DNA of 5,849 nucleotides from Rhodobiaceae bacterium (GCA_002401305.2 NVSO02000183.1:1-5849), one strand, 5' to 3'; shown: positions 1 to 5,709, counted from the first letter of the stretch. A program made the numbers and translations. Notes: a model not told the origin generated them from the sequence alone.

Positions 1-276
1 TCGATTGAAGTTGAAGATACGCTCTACAAACATCCCGCCATTTTGGAGGCCGCTGTTGTGGCAGCCCCAGACGAAAAATGGGGAGAAACACCTTGCGCCT
101 TCCTCACGTTAAAGAAAGATGCACCAGCGCTCACTCCCGAAGATGTGATTGCCTATTGCCGCGAGAACTTGGCGCACTTTAAGTGCCCCACAAAGGTGGT
201 CTTCACTGACCTACCAAAAACATCTACTGGCAAAGTTCAAAAGTTCAAACTCCGCACGTTGGCCGAAGAGCTGTAA
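1..276 (+). CDS. Acyl-CoA synthetase (AMP-binding), C-terminal fragment
   Basis: This is the last 91 residues of an AMP-forming acyl-CoA ligase; the rest lies left of the window, and the frame is open from base 1. The visible part is the small mobile C-terminal domain (AMP-binding_C) of the ANL superfamily. It opens with the strand and helix containing SIEVEDTLYKHPAILEAAVV, continues with PDEKWGETPCAF at about residues 23-34, and ends with LPKTSTGKVQKFKLR at 71-85. In this family the lysine of the TGK motif (K78 of the fragment) is the catalytic residue for acyl-adenylate formation. The protein would activate a carboxylic acid with ATP and transfer it to CoA in the cytoplasm. The motifs resemble the short/medium-chain acyl-CoA synthetase group that includes DmdB-like enzymes, but the substrate-defining N-terminal domain is missing, so the substrate cannot be given. 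No downstream gene follows on the same strand for 550 bases, so it probably ends a transcription unit. Confidence 0.9.
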   Translation, partial: SIEVEDTLYKHPAILEAAVVAAPDEKWGETPCAFLTLKKDAPALTPEDVIAYCRENLAHFKCPTKVVFTDLPKTSTGKVQKFKLRTLAEEL

Positions 277-289
277 CCTAAGCCGCGTA

Positions 290-352
290 AAAACCAAAAA
301 CCGTCGGGCCTACTGGTCCCCAAAAACAAAAAGCGTCGGGCCTTCTGGCCCG
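290..352. repeat. Tandem duplication of the terminator, 32-base period
   Basis: Bases 290-320 repeat at 322-352 with an offset of 32. There are five mismatches in 31 positions (294/326, 301/333, 312/344, 317/349, 320/352). The right copy supplies the perfect terminator stem. The left copy has decayed to a 5-bp stem (306-310 with 315-319, one G-U pair) around a TACT loop, but it keeps a T-rich run on its - strand side (reverse complement of 290-300). On the - strand the two copies would act in series, strong then weak. The duplication is read directly from the sequence; the backup role is inference. Confidence 0.7.
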
Positions 353-357
353 ACGCT
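332..357 (-). terminator. Intrinsic terminator, mainly for the - strand DUF465 gene
   Basis: A perfect 11-bp stem (332-342 with 347-357, AGCGTCGGGCC / GGCCCGACGCT) closes a TTCT tetraloop. Read on the - strand, it is followed by a T-rich run (reverse complement of 321-331, TTTTGTTTTTG), which is the form of a rho-independent terminator. It begins 33 bases past the stop of the - strand gene at 390-572. On the + strand the stem is followed by GAATATAAA with no T-run, so termination of the acyl-CoA synthetase transcript here is possible but less certain. Confidence 0.85.
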
Positions 358-389
358 GAATATAAACGCCTAACAATACAGGGGATACA

Positions 390-572
390 CTAGGCGGCGT
401 CTTCTAACTCGGTTTGCAGACGATCAATCTCGTCTTTAAGGCGTAGTTTGTGTCGCTTGAGTTCTGATGTTTCCAAATTATCACTGCCCGGACTTAAAAG
501 TTCTGCTTCGATACGATCTTTAAGTTCCTCATGCCGACGCTCAAGTTCGGCGATATGCGACGTTAGAGCCAT
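390..572 (-). CDS. YdcH/DUF465 family small coiled-coil protein (copy 1)
   Basis: This 60-residue acidic and basic helical protein lacks a signal peptide or membrane segment. It has the DUF465 (YdcH) pattern: a first helix with a conserved histidine (ELERRHEELKDRIEAEL, residues 9-25, H14), a short turn (SPGSD, 27-31), and a second helix with LKRHKLRLKDEIDRLQ (38-53). The family typically runs 55-80 residues and is predicted to form a helical hairpin; its molecular role is not established. The ATG at 570-572 is preceded by a consensus AGGAGG on the same strand at 580-585 with a 7-base gap, which fixes the start. The gene is divergent from a second DUF465 gene at 826 and is followed by a strong terminator, so it is probably monocistronic. 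Confidence 0.88.
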   Translation of the reverse strand: MALTSHIAELERRHEELKDRIEAELLSPGSDNLETSELKRHKLRLKDEIDRLQTELEDAA

Positions 573-579
573 ACGCTAT

Positions 580-585
580 CCTCCT
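580..585 (-). promoter_or_regulatory. Shine-Dalgarno site of DUF465 copy 1
   Basis: Perfect AGGAGG on the - strand, 7 bases from the ATG at 570-572. It is the strongest ribosome binding site in the window and suggests high expression of this short protein. Confidence 0.85.
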
Positions 586-676
586 GTTGAAGTTTCTGCA
601 GTACATCAAAAGTGTGACTCTTCTAAAGAGGTTTGTCGATAGACATTTTCCGAATAAAATTCATGATTTCCCTCAA

Positions 677-707
677 GTTATATCCAAATTTTAGAGAAAA
701 AAGTCAG
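677..707 (-). promoter_or_regulatory. Possible promoter for DUF465 copy 1
   Basis: On the - strand, TATAAC (677-682) fits a -10 box at 5 of 6 positions. CTGACT (702-707) fits a -35 box at 4 of 6, but the spacer of 19 bases is long. The RNA would carry a leader of roughly 100 bases. This is a weak candidate in an AT-rich stretch where chance matches are easy. Confidence 0.2.
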
Positions 708-760
708 AGCAAAGGAACCAATATTTCACGGCCCCTCTGGCTTCATTGCGCATCCCACTC

Positions 761-766
761 TATGAT
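761..766 (+). promoter_or_regulatory. Possible -10 element for DUF465 copy 2
   Basis: TATGAT matches the -10 consensus at 5 of 6 positions and would give a leader of about 50 bases before the ATG at 826. No acceptable -35 box lies 16-18 bases upstream, so the call is tentative. Confidence 0.2.
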
Positions 767-825
767 GCCCGCAACAAATACACCCTTTCCTCCCCCATAC
801 CGCCCCTAATGGATGACAAGCCCAT

Positions 826-1032
826 ATGGATGATTTCGAAGAACAAGAGCTGCGCCAAGACCTTTTCCGCCTCAAACAAGAACATCGCGATTTGGATGAT
901 GCAATTGCAGCACTGCACAGCAATGCGGCGCCCGACCAGCTTCAGCTCAAACGTTTGAAAAAGAAGAAGCTAAATTTGCGCGATAACATTATCGATATTG
1001 AAGATAATTTATTTCCCGACATCATTGCCTAG
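826..1032 (+). CDS. YdcH/DUF465 family small coiled-coil protein (copy 2)
   Basis: This 68-residue charged helical protein belongs to the same family as the gene at 390-572 but is clearly diverged from it. Helix one carries LFRLKQEHRDLDDAIAAL (13-30), with the conserved histidine at H20. Helix two carries QLKRLKKKKLNLRDNI (40-55). The end, NLFPDIIA, is a C-terminus I associate with alphaproteobacterial members. There is no signal peptide or membrane segment, so it should be cytoplasmic; the family's function is unknown. The start is the only in-frame choice, because a TGA at 814-816 closes the frame three codons upstream. Its ribosome site is poor (GGATGA, 811-816, 9-base gap), in contrast to copy 1. 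It ends 20 bases from the end of the convergent GGDEF gene, with no evident hairpin between them. Confidence 0.87.
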   Translation: MDDFEEQELRQDLFRLKQEHRDLDDAIAALHSNAAPDQLQLKRLKKKKLNLRDNIIDIEDNLFPDIIA

Positions 1033-1052
1033 CCATAAACAACTAGAGCTTG

Positions 1053-1826
1053 TCATTCACTCTGCGGCGTTCCGCGTGTTTTTTTCATCGCGTACATAAG
1101 GGCATCAGCCCGCGCAAGCGCTTGTTCTGGATCTTCATCCAAATTCAATCCAACAGCCCCAACGGACGCGCTGATGGAAAGCGTCTTATCTTCAAAGGCC
1201 ACCGGAGTCGCTCGAATACGCTGCTCTATATCTGTCGCTTTTTTCTGCGCGCCGCTTTCGCTGATATGTTCCAACAAAATCCCAAACTCATCGCCGCCTA
1301 AACGAGCAACAACATCGGATTCGCGCACCTCAGCCACCAGCAAAGTGGCAACGCCTCGCAACGCAGCGTCACCAGCTGCATGCCCATGAACATCATTGAG
1401 TTGCTTCAGCCCATCTAAATCCAGATAAATCAGCCCCAAAGAAGAGCCATACCGCTTAGCCGCCGACATGGCGCGAGTGACTTCACGCACAAAGGCACGA
1501 CGGTTGTAAACAGGCACCAGCGCATCAGTGTCTGCCAAGCCCTCCGCATCTCGTAATCTTTCACGGACACTGGCCAGCTCTCGGCGCAATTGAGAAACTT
1601 CGCCCATCAACTTCATCAGGGCATCACGCACAGAAGGGGTCATCTCAGCCTCAGACACGCCTTGAATGCTAGTGCTATCGCTCACAACCCGCCCAGAGGC
1701 AGGCGCTGTCAGCGCCGCATTGGCCCCGTAAGCTGCCGTGCCAGTCGCACGGGTTGAAGAGGTACCAGCAGCACCGCTTTTGGGTGCAGCCACCTCCCCT
1801 ATGGATCGTTTATCGCGAATCTTCAT
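1053..1826 (-). CDS. GGDEF-domain diguanylate cyclase, cytoplasmic
   Basis: This 257-residue protein is predicted to condense two GTP into cyclic di-GMP. Residues 1-60 are a low-complexity Ala/Ser/Thr/Gly-rich tail with no recognisable sensor domain, signal peptide or membrane helix. Residues 66-95 look like a short coiled coil that could drive the dimerisation such enzymes need. The catalytic domain covers about 98-250. The entry motif is DALVPVYNRRAF (101-112), with VPV where many members have TGL. The metal-binding segment is YLDLDGLKQLND (134-145), and the active-site loop is an intact GGDEF (177-181). An RxxD product-inhibition site, RESD (168-171), sits exactly five residues before GGDEF, so feedback control by c-di-GMP is expected. 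The ATG at 1824-1826 has only a weak ribosome site (GGAT close by, AGGGG further out). The gene is divergent from purE and convergent with the DUF465 gene. The input signal is unknown. Confidence 0.92.
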   Translation of the reverse strand: MKIRDKRSIGEVAAPKSGAAGTSSTRATGTAAYGANAALTAPASGRVVSDSTSIQGVSEAEMTPSVRDALMKLMGEVSQLRRELASVRERLRDAEGLADTDALVPVYNRRAFVREVTRAMSAAKRYGSSLGLIYLDLDGLKQLNDVHGHAAGDAALRGVATLLVAEVRESDVVARLGGDEFGILLEHISESGAQKKATDIEQRIRATPVAFEDKTLSISASVGAVGLNLDEDPEQALARADALMYAMKKTRGTPQSE

Positions 1827-1918
1827 TTATAATCCAGCGCCCCTAATCGCAATTCTATCTGAACTACCCCTCCACCTTGCAGGATATCAGCCGTTTTCAC
1901 CAGAATAATTGCACCTAA

Positions 1919-1928
1919 GCCCTAGGGC
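1919..1928. promoter_or_regulatory. Perfect 10-bp palindrome in the GGDEF/purE divergent region
   Basis: GCCCTAGGGC is a perfect palindrome near the middle of the 254-base gap between the divergent GGDEF and purE genes. It lies about 48 bases upstream of the candidate purE -35 box. Such a site could bind a dimeric regulator of either gene, but I recognise no known operator in it and a chance origin is possible. Confidence 0.25.
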
Positions 1929-1975
1929 AACCATGAGAGCAAACACCCTTCTCCACGCAGACAGCACCACTGGCC

Positions 1976-2003
1976 TTGCGAAACCAGCGCCGATGCCTAT
2001 ACT
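1976..2003 (+). promoter_or_regulatory. Candidate sigma-70-type promoter for purEK
   Basis: TTGCGA (1976-1981, 4 of 6 to the -35 consensus), a 16-base spacer and TATACT (1998-2003, 5 of 6 to the -10 consensus) face purE. Transcription would begin near 2010 and leave a leader of about 70 bases. I see no purine riboswitch or attenuator hairpin in that leader. Confidence 0.4.
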
Positions 2004-2080
2004 CCGCCGCTTCCCACACTTCTGGCGACAGAATTTGGGCTTTGAACAAAACCAATTAACAGCATCTATGGGGTTCCATT

Positions 2081-2575
2081 ATGGCTGACACGCAGCCTCT
2101 CATCGGCATTATTATGGGCAGCCAATCCGATTGGCCCACCATGCGCCTTGCCGCAGACATTCTCACCGAGCTGAAAATACCCTTCGAAGCCAAAATTGTC
2201 TCAGCCCATCGCACGCCAGATCGCTTGGTAACCTACGCAAAAACCGCAAAAGAGCGCGGTTTACACGTTGTTATTGCAGGTGCAGGTGGCGCTGCTCACC
2301 TTCCCGGAATGGCGGCCGCAATGACGCCCCTACCGGTTTTTGGCGTCCCCATTAAAAGCCGCGCCTTGAGCGGCAAAGACAGCTTGCTCTCCATCGTGCA
2401 AATGCCTGGTGGCGTACCCGTCGGCACACTGGCAATCGGCGATGCAGGGGCTAAAAACGCCGCATTATTGGCCGCTGCAGTGCTCGCATTGCATGACACT
2501 GCCCTGCATGACCGATTGGTAGCATGGCGCCAAGCACAAACTGATTCTGTAGCAGAAGAGCCAAAAGATGACTGA
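2081..2575 (+). CDS. purE: N5-carboxyaminoimidazole ribonucleotide mutase PurE (class I)
   Basis: PurE interconverts N5-CAIR and CAIR in de novo purine synthesis, working directly after PurK in the cytoplasm; class I enzymes are homo-octamers. The 164-residue length is normal. Family motifs appear in order: the nucleotide-binding GSQSDW (13-18), SAHRTP with the catalytic histidine H43 (41-46), the glycine-rich [11 protein letters not shown] (67-77), [18 protein letters not shown] (88-105), and [20 protein letters not shown] (107-126). The QMP-GVPV signature and the presence of an adjacent purK indicate class I, not the animal-type class II AIR carboxylase. The ATG at 2081 has a GGGG ribosome site at 2070-2073, with a 7-base gap. 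The last eight bases overlap purK, so the two are translationally coupled. Confidence 0.97.
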   Translation: MADTQPLIGIIMGSQSDWPTMRLAADILTELKIPFEAKIVSAHRTPDRLVTYAKTAKERGLHVVIAGAGGAAHLPGMAAAMTPLPVFGVPIKSRALSGKDSLLSIVQMPGGVPVGTLAIGDAGAKNAALLAAAVLALHDTALHDRLVAWRQAQTDSVAEEPKDD

Positions 2576-3656
2576 TCGTTTAGCGCCAGGCAGTCGTATT
2601 GGCATTTTAGGTGGCGGCCAACTCGGTCGGATGCTCGCACTTGCAGCCGCCGAAATGGGTTTCTCAACCCATATCTATTGCCCCGAAGAGATGTCTCCGG
2701 CAGCAGAAGTGGCAGCCCACATCACCCGTGGCGCCTATGAAGATGAAACCGAATTGGCCAAATTTGCGGCTCAAGTCGACGTCATCACCTATGAATTTGA
2801 GAATGTGCCGGCCAAAACCGCCGAATTTCTAAGCACGCTCAAACCCGTTCGCCCCGGTGTGGCAGCGCTGGCAACCGCTCAAGACCGCCTTGTCGAAAAA
2901 AACTTCATGCGCGCCAATGGCATTGCCACAGCTCCCTATGCTCAAATCGACACCCTCGGCGATTTAACCCAAGCGTTGCGCGACATCGGCACGCCAGCCA
3001 TCCTAAAAACCCGTCGCTTCGGGTACGACGGCAAAGGCCAAACGAAGATTGACGCTCTCGGTGACGCAGAAAAAGCATGGCAAGAAATTGGCCAACAACC
3101 CGCCATTTTGGAAGGCTTTGTCCCTTTCGCACGTGAAATTTCTGTTCTTGTCGCCCGCAACAGCAATGGCGACCTCGCGGCCTATGAGCCCGGCGAAAAC
3201 GTCCACCTGAACCACATCCTGCACACCACAACTGTGCCAGCCAATATTGAAGCCCCTTTAGTGGCTACCGCGATGGCAATTGCAGAAAAAATCGCTGCCC
3301 AGCTCAATTACGTCGGCATCATGGGCGTGGAATTCTTTCATGTGCCCGGCAATGAAACGACACCTCTCGTGGTCAATGAAATAGCGCCTCGTGTCCACAA
3401 TTCGGGCCATTGGACACAGGATGCATGCCAAGTATCCCAATTCGAGCAACATATCCGCGCAATTTGCAATTGGCCTCTGGGCCCAACCACCCGTCTATCT
3501 GATGTAGTCATGACCAATCTCATCGGCGATGACGTTGATGAATGGGATGTTTTACTGAGCAGTCCCAACACGTCACTGCACATGTATAATAAGGCGCAAG
3601 CCCGCCCAGGCCGTAAGATGGGCCACATAAACCAGCTCACTCCACGCGCGCTTTAA
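2568..3656 (+). CDS. purK: N5-carboxyaminoimidazole ribonucleotide synthase PurK
   Basis: PurK makes N5-CAIR from AIR, bicarbonate and ATP, supplying the unstable product to PurE. The 362-residue length fits the family. The N-terminal pre-ATP-grasp domain starts with [18 protein letters not shown] (10-27) and includes [10 protein letters not shown] (72-81). The ATP-grasp domain runs from about 100 to 300, with [11 protein letters not shown] (104-114), the ATP-binding loop [12 protein letters not shown] (147-158) and the metal-ligand segment [16 protein letters not shown] (268-283). The small C-terminal domain ends with [20 protein letters not shown] (338-357). All expected motifs are intact. 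The ATG lies inside the end of purE (ATGACTGA overlap), with a purine-rich AGAAGAG stretch just upstream. No clear terminator follows the stop, so read-through into the PAS genes is possible. Confidence 0.97.
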   Translation: MTDRLAPGSRIGILGGGQLGRMLALAAAEMGFSTHIYCPEEMSPAAEVAAHITRGAYEDETELAKFAAQVDVITYEFENVPAKTAEFLSTLKPVRPGVAALATAQDRLVEKNFMRANGIATAPYAQIDTLGDLTQALRDIGTPAILKTRRFGYDGKGQTKIDALGDAEKAWQEIGQQPAILEGFVPFAREISVLVARNSNGDLAAYEPGENVHLNHILHTTTVPANIEAPLVATAMAIAEKIAAQLNYVGIMGVEFFHVPGNETTPLVVNEIAPRVHNSGHWTQDACQVSQFEQHIRAICNWPLGPTTRLSDVVMTNLIGDDVDEWDVLLSSPNTSLHMYNKAQARPGRKMGHINQLTPRAL

Positions 3657-3707
3657 AAATACATCACCGTCCGATAACTGAATATTTACCAGTAACTAAC
3701 ATTCTAA

Positions 3708-3730
3708 GTGTTCGAGTAATGACAGAACAC
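3708..3730. promoter_or_regulatory. Inverted repeat GTGTTC-N11-GAACAC before the first PAS_5 gene
   Basis: Two perfect 6-base arms (3708-3713 and 3725-3730) flank an 11-base spacer in the 84-base gap between purK and the GTG start at 3741. The right arm directly abuts the GGGTGG ribosome site. It could be an operator for a dimeric regulator or, in RNA, a hairpin that limits ribosome access. No matching known operator comes to mind. No strong -10/-35 pair was found in the gap. Confidence 0.35.
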
Positions 3731-3740
3731 GGGTGGACAC

Positions 3741-4325
3741 GTGAGCGATCCTCAATTAGATCAAGATGAATTCTCCGATTTCCGAGAGAGTGATGACGAA
3801 TGGACGACGCGCGTCCTAACTTCAGGCCCATTTGCTAATCTCTTATCGGACTGGCATGAGGCACGCCAAACCGATTCTGGAAATACAAAACTCCCAACCA
3901 CGAGCTCATTGACCGCAGAAAAGATGTCCCCTTACCTCAAGGACATTTCAATATTTGATTACATCTCACATGATGAAATTGTGTATCGCTTCGTCGGCAC
4001 AGACATTGCCGAACGCATGGGGCATGACGTAACGGGCGAAAATGTACTGGCGCTATCAGAAGGCCCAGGCCAGAGCCACGTGCAAAAAGTGCTTCGCCGT
4101 GTATCCCAAACACCCGAGATTGTGCTTGTGTCATACCTGAACGCCTATAGCTCAGGACGCCAAGCAGGTGTCATTAGTTTAATGCTACCGATCCAAGGGC
4201 CTAAAAATGCGCCCCCAAGAATCGTTGCATTGCATAGACCAGATACGGTCCGCTCCTATTTAGGTAAAAGAGCAAAAGTACAAATCGGGAAAATCGTCGA
4301 TAGAACAATTTGGATTTCCATATAG
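3741..4325 (+). CDS. PAS_5 family (DUF1457-like) single-domain protein, copy 1
   Basis: This 194-residue soluble protein has no signal peptide or membrane helix. Residues 1-28 are an acidic extension rich in Asp and Glu. Residues 30-170 match the alphaproteobacterial PAS_5 pattern: an early LLSDWHEAR helix (34-42), a KMSPYLKDISIFDYI core (61-75), the hallmark VYRFVGTDIAERMGHDVTGEN (81-101, starting at V81), and YSSGR (136-140) before a closing strand, SLMLPI (146-151). There is no kinase, GGDEF or DNA-binding output domain, so it must act through a partner if it signals; the ligand is unknown. A TGA at 3720-3722 closes the frame upstream and no ATG exists until well inside the domain, so the GTG at 3741, next to GGGTGG (3731-3736), is the best start. 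It lies downstream of purK and is followed by a paralogue. Confidence 0.8.
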   Translation: MSDPQLDQDEFSDFRESDDEWTTRVLTSGPFANLLSDWHEARQTDSGNTKLPTTSSLTAEKMSPYLKDISIFDYISHDEIVYRFVGTDIAERMGHDVTGENVLALSEGPGQSHVQKVLRRVSQTPEIVLVSYLNAYSSGRQAGVISLMLPIQGPKNAPPRIVALHRPDTVRSYLGKRAKVQIGKIVDRTIWISI

Positions 4326-4338
4326 AACGAAAATTTTA

Positions 4339-4368
4339 AGAAGAGAGTCAAATCGTTGAACCTCTTCT
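4339..4368. other. Nested hairpin between the two PAS_5 genes
   Basis: AGAAGAG (4339-4345) pairs with CTCTTCT (4362-4368). Inside it, after a symmetric 2x2 internal loop, TCAA (4348-4351) pairs with TTGA (4356-4359) around an ATCG tetraloop. The structure begins 14 bases after the first PAS stop. On the + strand the next bases are CTCCGACTGATG, not a T-run, so this is not a standard intrinsic terminator. It may be a processing or stability element, or part of a leader switch for the second gene. Confidence 0.45.
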
Positions 4369-4414
4369 CTCCGACTGATGTTATTTTGCAGAAGTTGCAT
4401 AGATGTAAAGCAAG

Positions 4415-4429
4415 GTTCGACCAATGTTC
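4415..4429 (+). promoter_or_regulatory. LexA-like direct repeat GTTC-N7-GTTC over the start of PAS_5 copy 2
   Basis: GTTC at 4415-4418 and GTTC at 4426-4429 are separated by exactly seven bases. GTTC-N7-GTTC is the established SOS box form in Alphaproteobacteria. Here the repeat spans the ribosome site and the ATG at 4424. A chance match in a window of this size is quite possible, so the call is tentative. Confidence 0.25.
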
Positions 4430-4996
4430 GATATTTCTCAACACATTGCAAAACCAAACCAAACCCACCCAATTTGGGCGGGGGAAATTCTGGCCCTGCC
4501 TGCTGTGGCGCGCTTTTTTGATGCTTGGAAAAAGGCAAAAGGGTCGAAGCGGCTTCCGAGCCCGAAAGACTTGCCCCCAGAAAAACTAATTTTCTGTATG
4601 CCCGACATCACAGTGACCGAGTACCTTGGGCCTGAGCATATTCGCTATCGCCTCGTGGGCACGGGCGTCATCAGCCGCTTGGGCTTTAACCCAACAGACA
4701 AGAACATGTACGACTTAACACCAGCCCAACATCACCCAATGATAAAGGAAGTCTATTCGGCCATACTCGCAGCACCTGCCGCCTTAGTCAGCCTAACGTC
4801 CAACACTCTGAGCTCAGGCATCATAAGGCAGGTAAGCTCGCTACATTTGCCGATGATAAATCATGATGGCGAGGCAAACCGAATCCTAAATTTACACATA
4901 CCCGAAGATCCCCAAGGCTACCCAACCTACCAAGGGCCACGCGACGTCACAGAAATCAGCTCAGAAATCAAAAACTTTTTATTACTGCCCTTTTAG
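4424..4996 (+). CDS. PAS_5 family (DUF1457-like) single-domain protein, copy 2
   Basis: This 190-residue soluble protein is a paralogue of the gene at 3741-4325. Shared landmarks are an N-terminal helix, VARFFDAWKKAKG (28-40), the hallmark IRYRLVGTGVISRLGFNPTD (73-92) aligning with VYRFVGTDIAERMGHDVTG of copy 1, the LSSG turn (129-132) aligning with YSSG, and a following strand, SSLHLPM (138-144). The two proteins are only moderately alike, so the duplication is old or each was acquired separately. Copy 2 lacks the acidic N-terminal tail of copy 1 and instead has a WAGEILALPA lead-in (18-27). No output domain, signal peptide or membrane segment is visible. AAGG (4412-4415), 8 bases before the ATG, is the ribosome site. 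It ends 22 bases from the end of the convergent COQ9 gene. The ligand and partner are unknown. Confidence 0.78.
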   Translation: MFDISQHIAKPNQTHPIWAGEILALPAVARFFDAWKKAKGSKRLPSPKDLPPEKLIFCMPDITVTEYLGPEHIRYRLVGTGVISRLGFNPTDKNMYDLTPAQHHPMIKEVYSAILAAPAALVSLTSNTLSSGIIRQVSSLHLPMINHDGEANRILNLHIPEDPQGYPTYQGPRDVTEISSEIKNFLLLPF

Positions 4997-5018
4997 GGAA
5001 CCCATCAAGGGGGTTGCG

Positions 5019-5696
5019 TCAAGAACGAGACGTACGGTATCGCAGCCGAGCCAACAGTCCTAAGGGGTCAGGTAATTTACCGACAATCTTGGTGACTTGA
5101 GCTTTCACTTTTTCAAATTGCATCACACCTGCAATACGACGATCCAAGAAGGCCCACGTCTCTTCCAAGTTTTCAGAATCATCGCCCAGCCAAATCGTCA
5201 ATGTCGACGCATAGACAATCGATAGGGTAGCCCGCTTTGTATAGAAATTATAATCCGTAGACGTATCACCGATAGCCCGCCAAATCGCATCAACCGTATG
5301 ATAGACAACTTGCGGAGCACGCGTTCCTGAAGTCGGCATAGCCAAGTAAGTGCCCGCGCGCCGAACAGCCTCCCGGTGTTCAGTATCCACTTCAAGGCGT
5401 GTGCGCACTGCCAACGTCACTTTTTCGCGAATTTTCAAAACATCGAGATCTGTTTTCGCCAAGACGTCAGCCATCCGGCGATCGCCCTCAGCCAAAAAGT
5501 AACTCACCAAATCCACGGGGCCGCACGGAAAAGCCAATTGCACTTCACCTCGGTCAATACCCAATCGATCAGCAGCCTTCATCATCACGCCGCGCGTCCA
5601 CCCATCAAAGGGCACATCGGGCAGAACTTCGCTCAAAATACGCGATTTCAAGTTACTCAGTTCGTCTTGATTCTGATCGGTTACTTTATCAGTCAT
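5019..5696 (-). CDS. COQ9 family ubiquinone biosynthesis protein
   Basis: COQ9 proteins bind lipids through a TetR-like helical fold and, in mitochondria, assist the Coq7 hydroxylase in ubiquinone synthesis; alphaproteobacterial members are presumed to do likewise. From the chosen start the protein is 225 residues. Family segments in order are VPFDGWTRGVMMKAADRLGI (28-47), FPCGPVDLVSYFLAEGDRRM (56-75), TVDAIWRAIGDTSTDYNFYT (134-153), KRATLSIVYASTLTIWLGD (154-172), and WAFLDRRIAGVMQFEKVKAQ (181-200). The frame extends upstream to a TTG at 5775-5777, but that would overlap the end of the neighbouring gene and add 27 residues unlike the family. The ATG at 5694-5696 has AAAGAG 7 bases upstream and is preferred. 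The gene is convergent with PAS_5 copy 2 and 65 bases downstream of another - strand gene. Confidence 0.9.
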   Translation of the reverse strand: MTDKVTDQNQDELSNLKSRILSEVLPDVPFDGWTRGVMMKAADRLGIDRGEVQLAFPCGPVDLVSYFLAEGDRRMADVLAKTDLDVLKIREKVTLAVRTRLEVDTEHREAVRRAGTYLAMPTSGTRAPQVVYHTVDAIWRAIGDTSTDYNFYTKRATLSIVYASTLTIWLGDDSENLEETWAFLDRRIAGVMQFEKVKAQVTKIVGKLPDPLGLLARLRYRTSRS

Positions 5697-5703
5697 CACA
5701 TCA

Positions 5704-5709
5704 CTCTTT
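5704..5709 (-). promoter_or_regulatory. Ribosome binding site that fixes the COQ9 start
   Basis: On the - strand AAAGAG lies 7 bases before the ATG at 5694-5696. It supports that start over the upstream TTG at 5775-5777. Confidence 0.55.

Noticed and set aside
738..751. TGGC...TTGC resembling a sigma-54 promoter before DUF465 copy 2
   Set aside because: The TGGC and TTGC elements are only 8 bases apart start to start, where sigma-54 promoters need about 11, so the spacing rules it out.
1050..1301. 83-codon open frame on the + strand opposite the GGDEF gene
   Set aside because: It is antisense to the catalytic domain of a clear diguanylate cyclase, and its sequence has no protein-family features.
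2296..2667. 123-codon open frame on the - strand across the purE end and purK start
   Set aside because: It lies opposite two certain genes, has a composition unlike a real protein (rich in Arg, Cys and Ser), and has no ribosome site that I could find.
34..3112. Shared 14-base string CCCGCCATTTTGGA at 34-47 and 3099-3112
   Set aside because: In both places it encodes the residues PAILE in an unrelated, intact protein (acyl-CoA synthetase and PurK). No flanking similarity was seen, so it is a coincidence of codon choice.
4808..4817. CTGAGCTCAG palindrome inside PAS_5 copy 2
   Set aside because: It lies in the codons for the conserved LSSG turn, and the protein sequence explains it. No second copy or flanking structure supports an operator.
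4988..5015. Possible terminator hairpins between PAS_5 copy 2 and COQ9
   Set aside because: CCCT-TTT-AGGG (4988-4998) and AACCC/GGGTT (4999-5003 with 5011-5015) give stems of only 4-5 bp and neither is followed by a convincing T-run, so no terminator is called.
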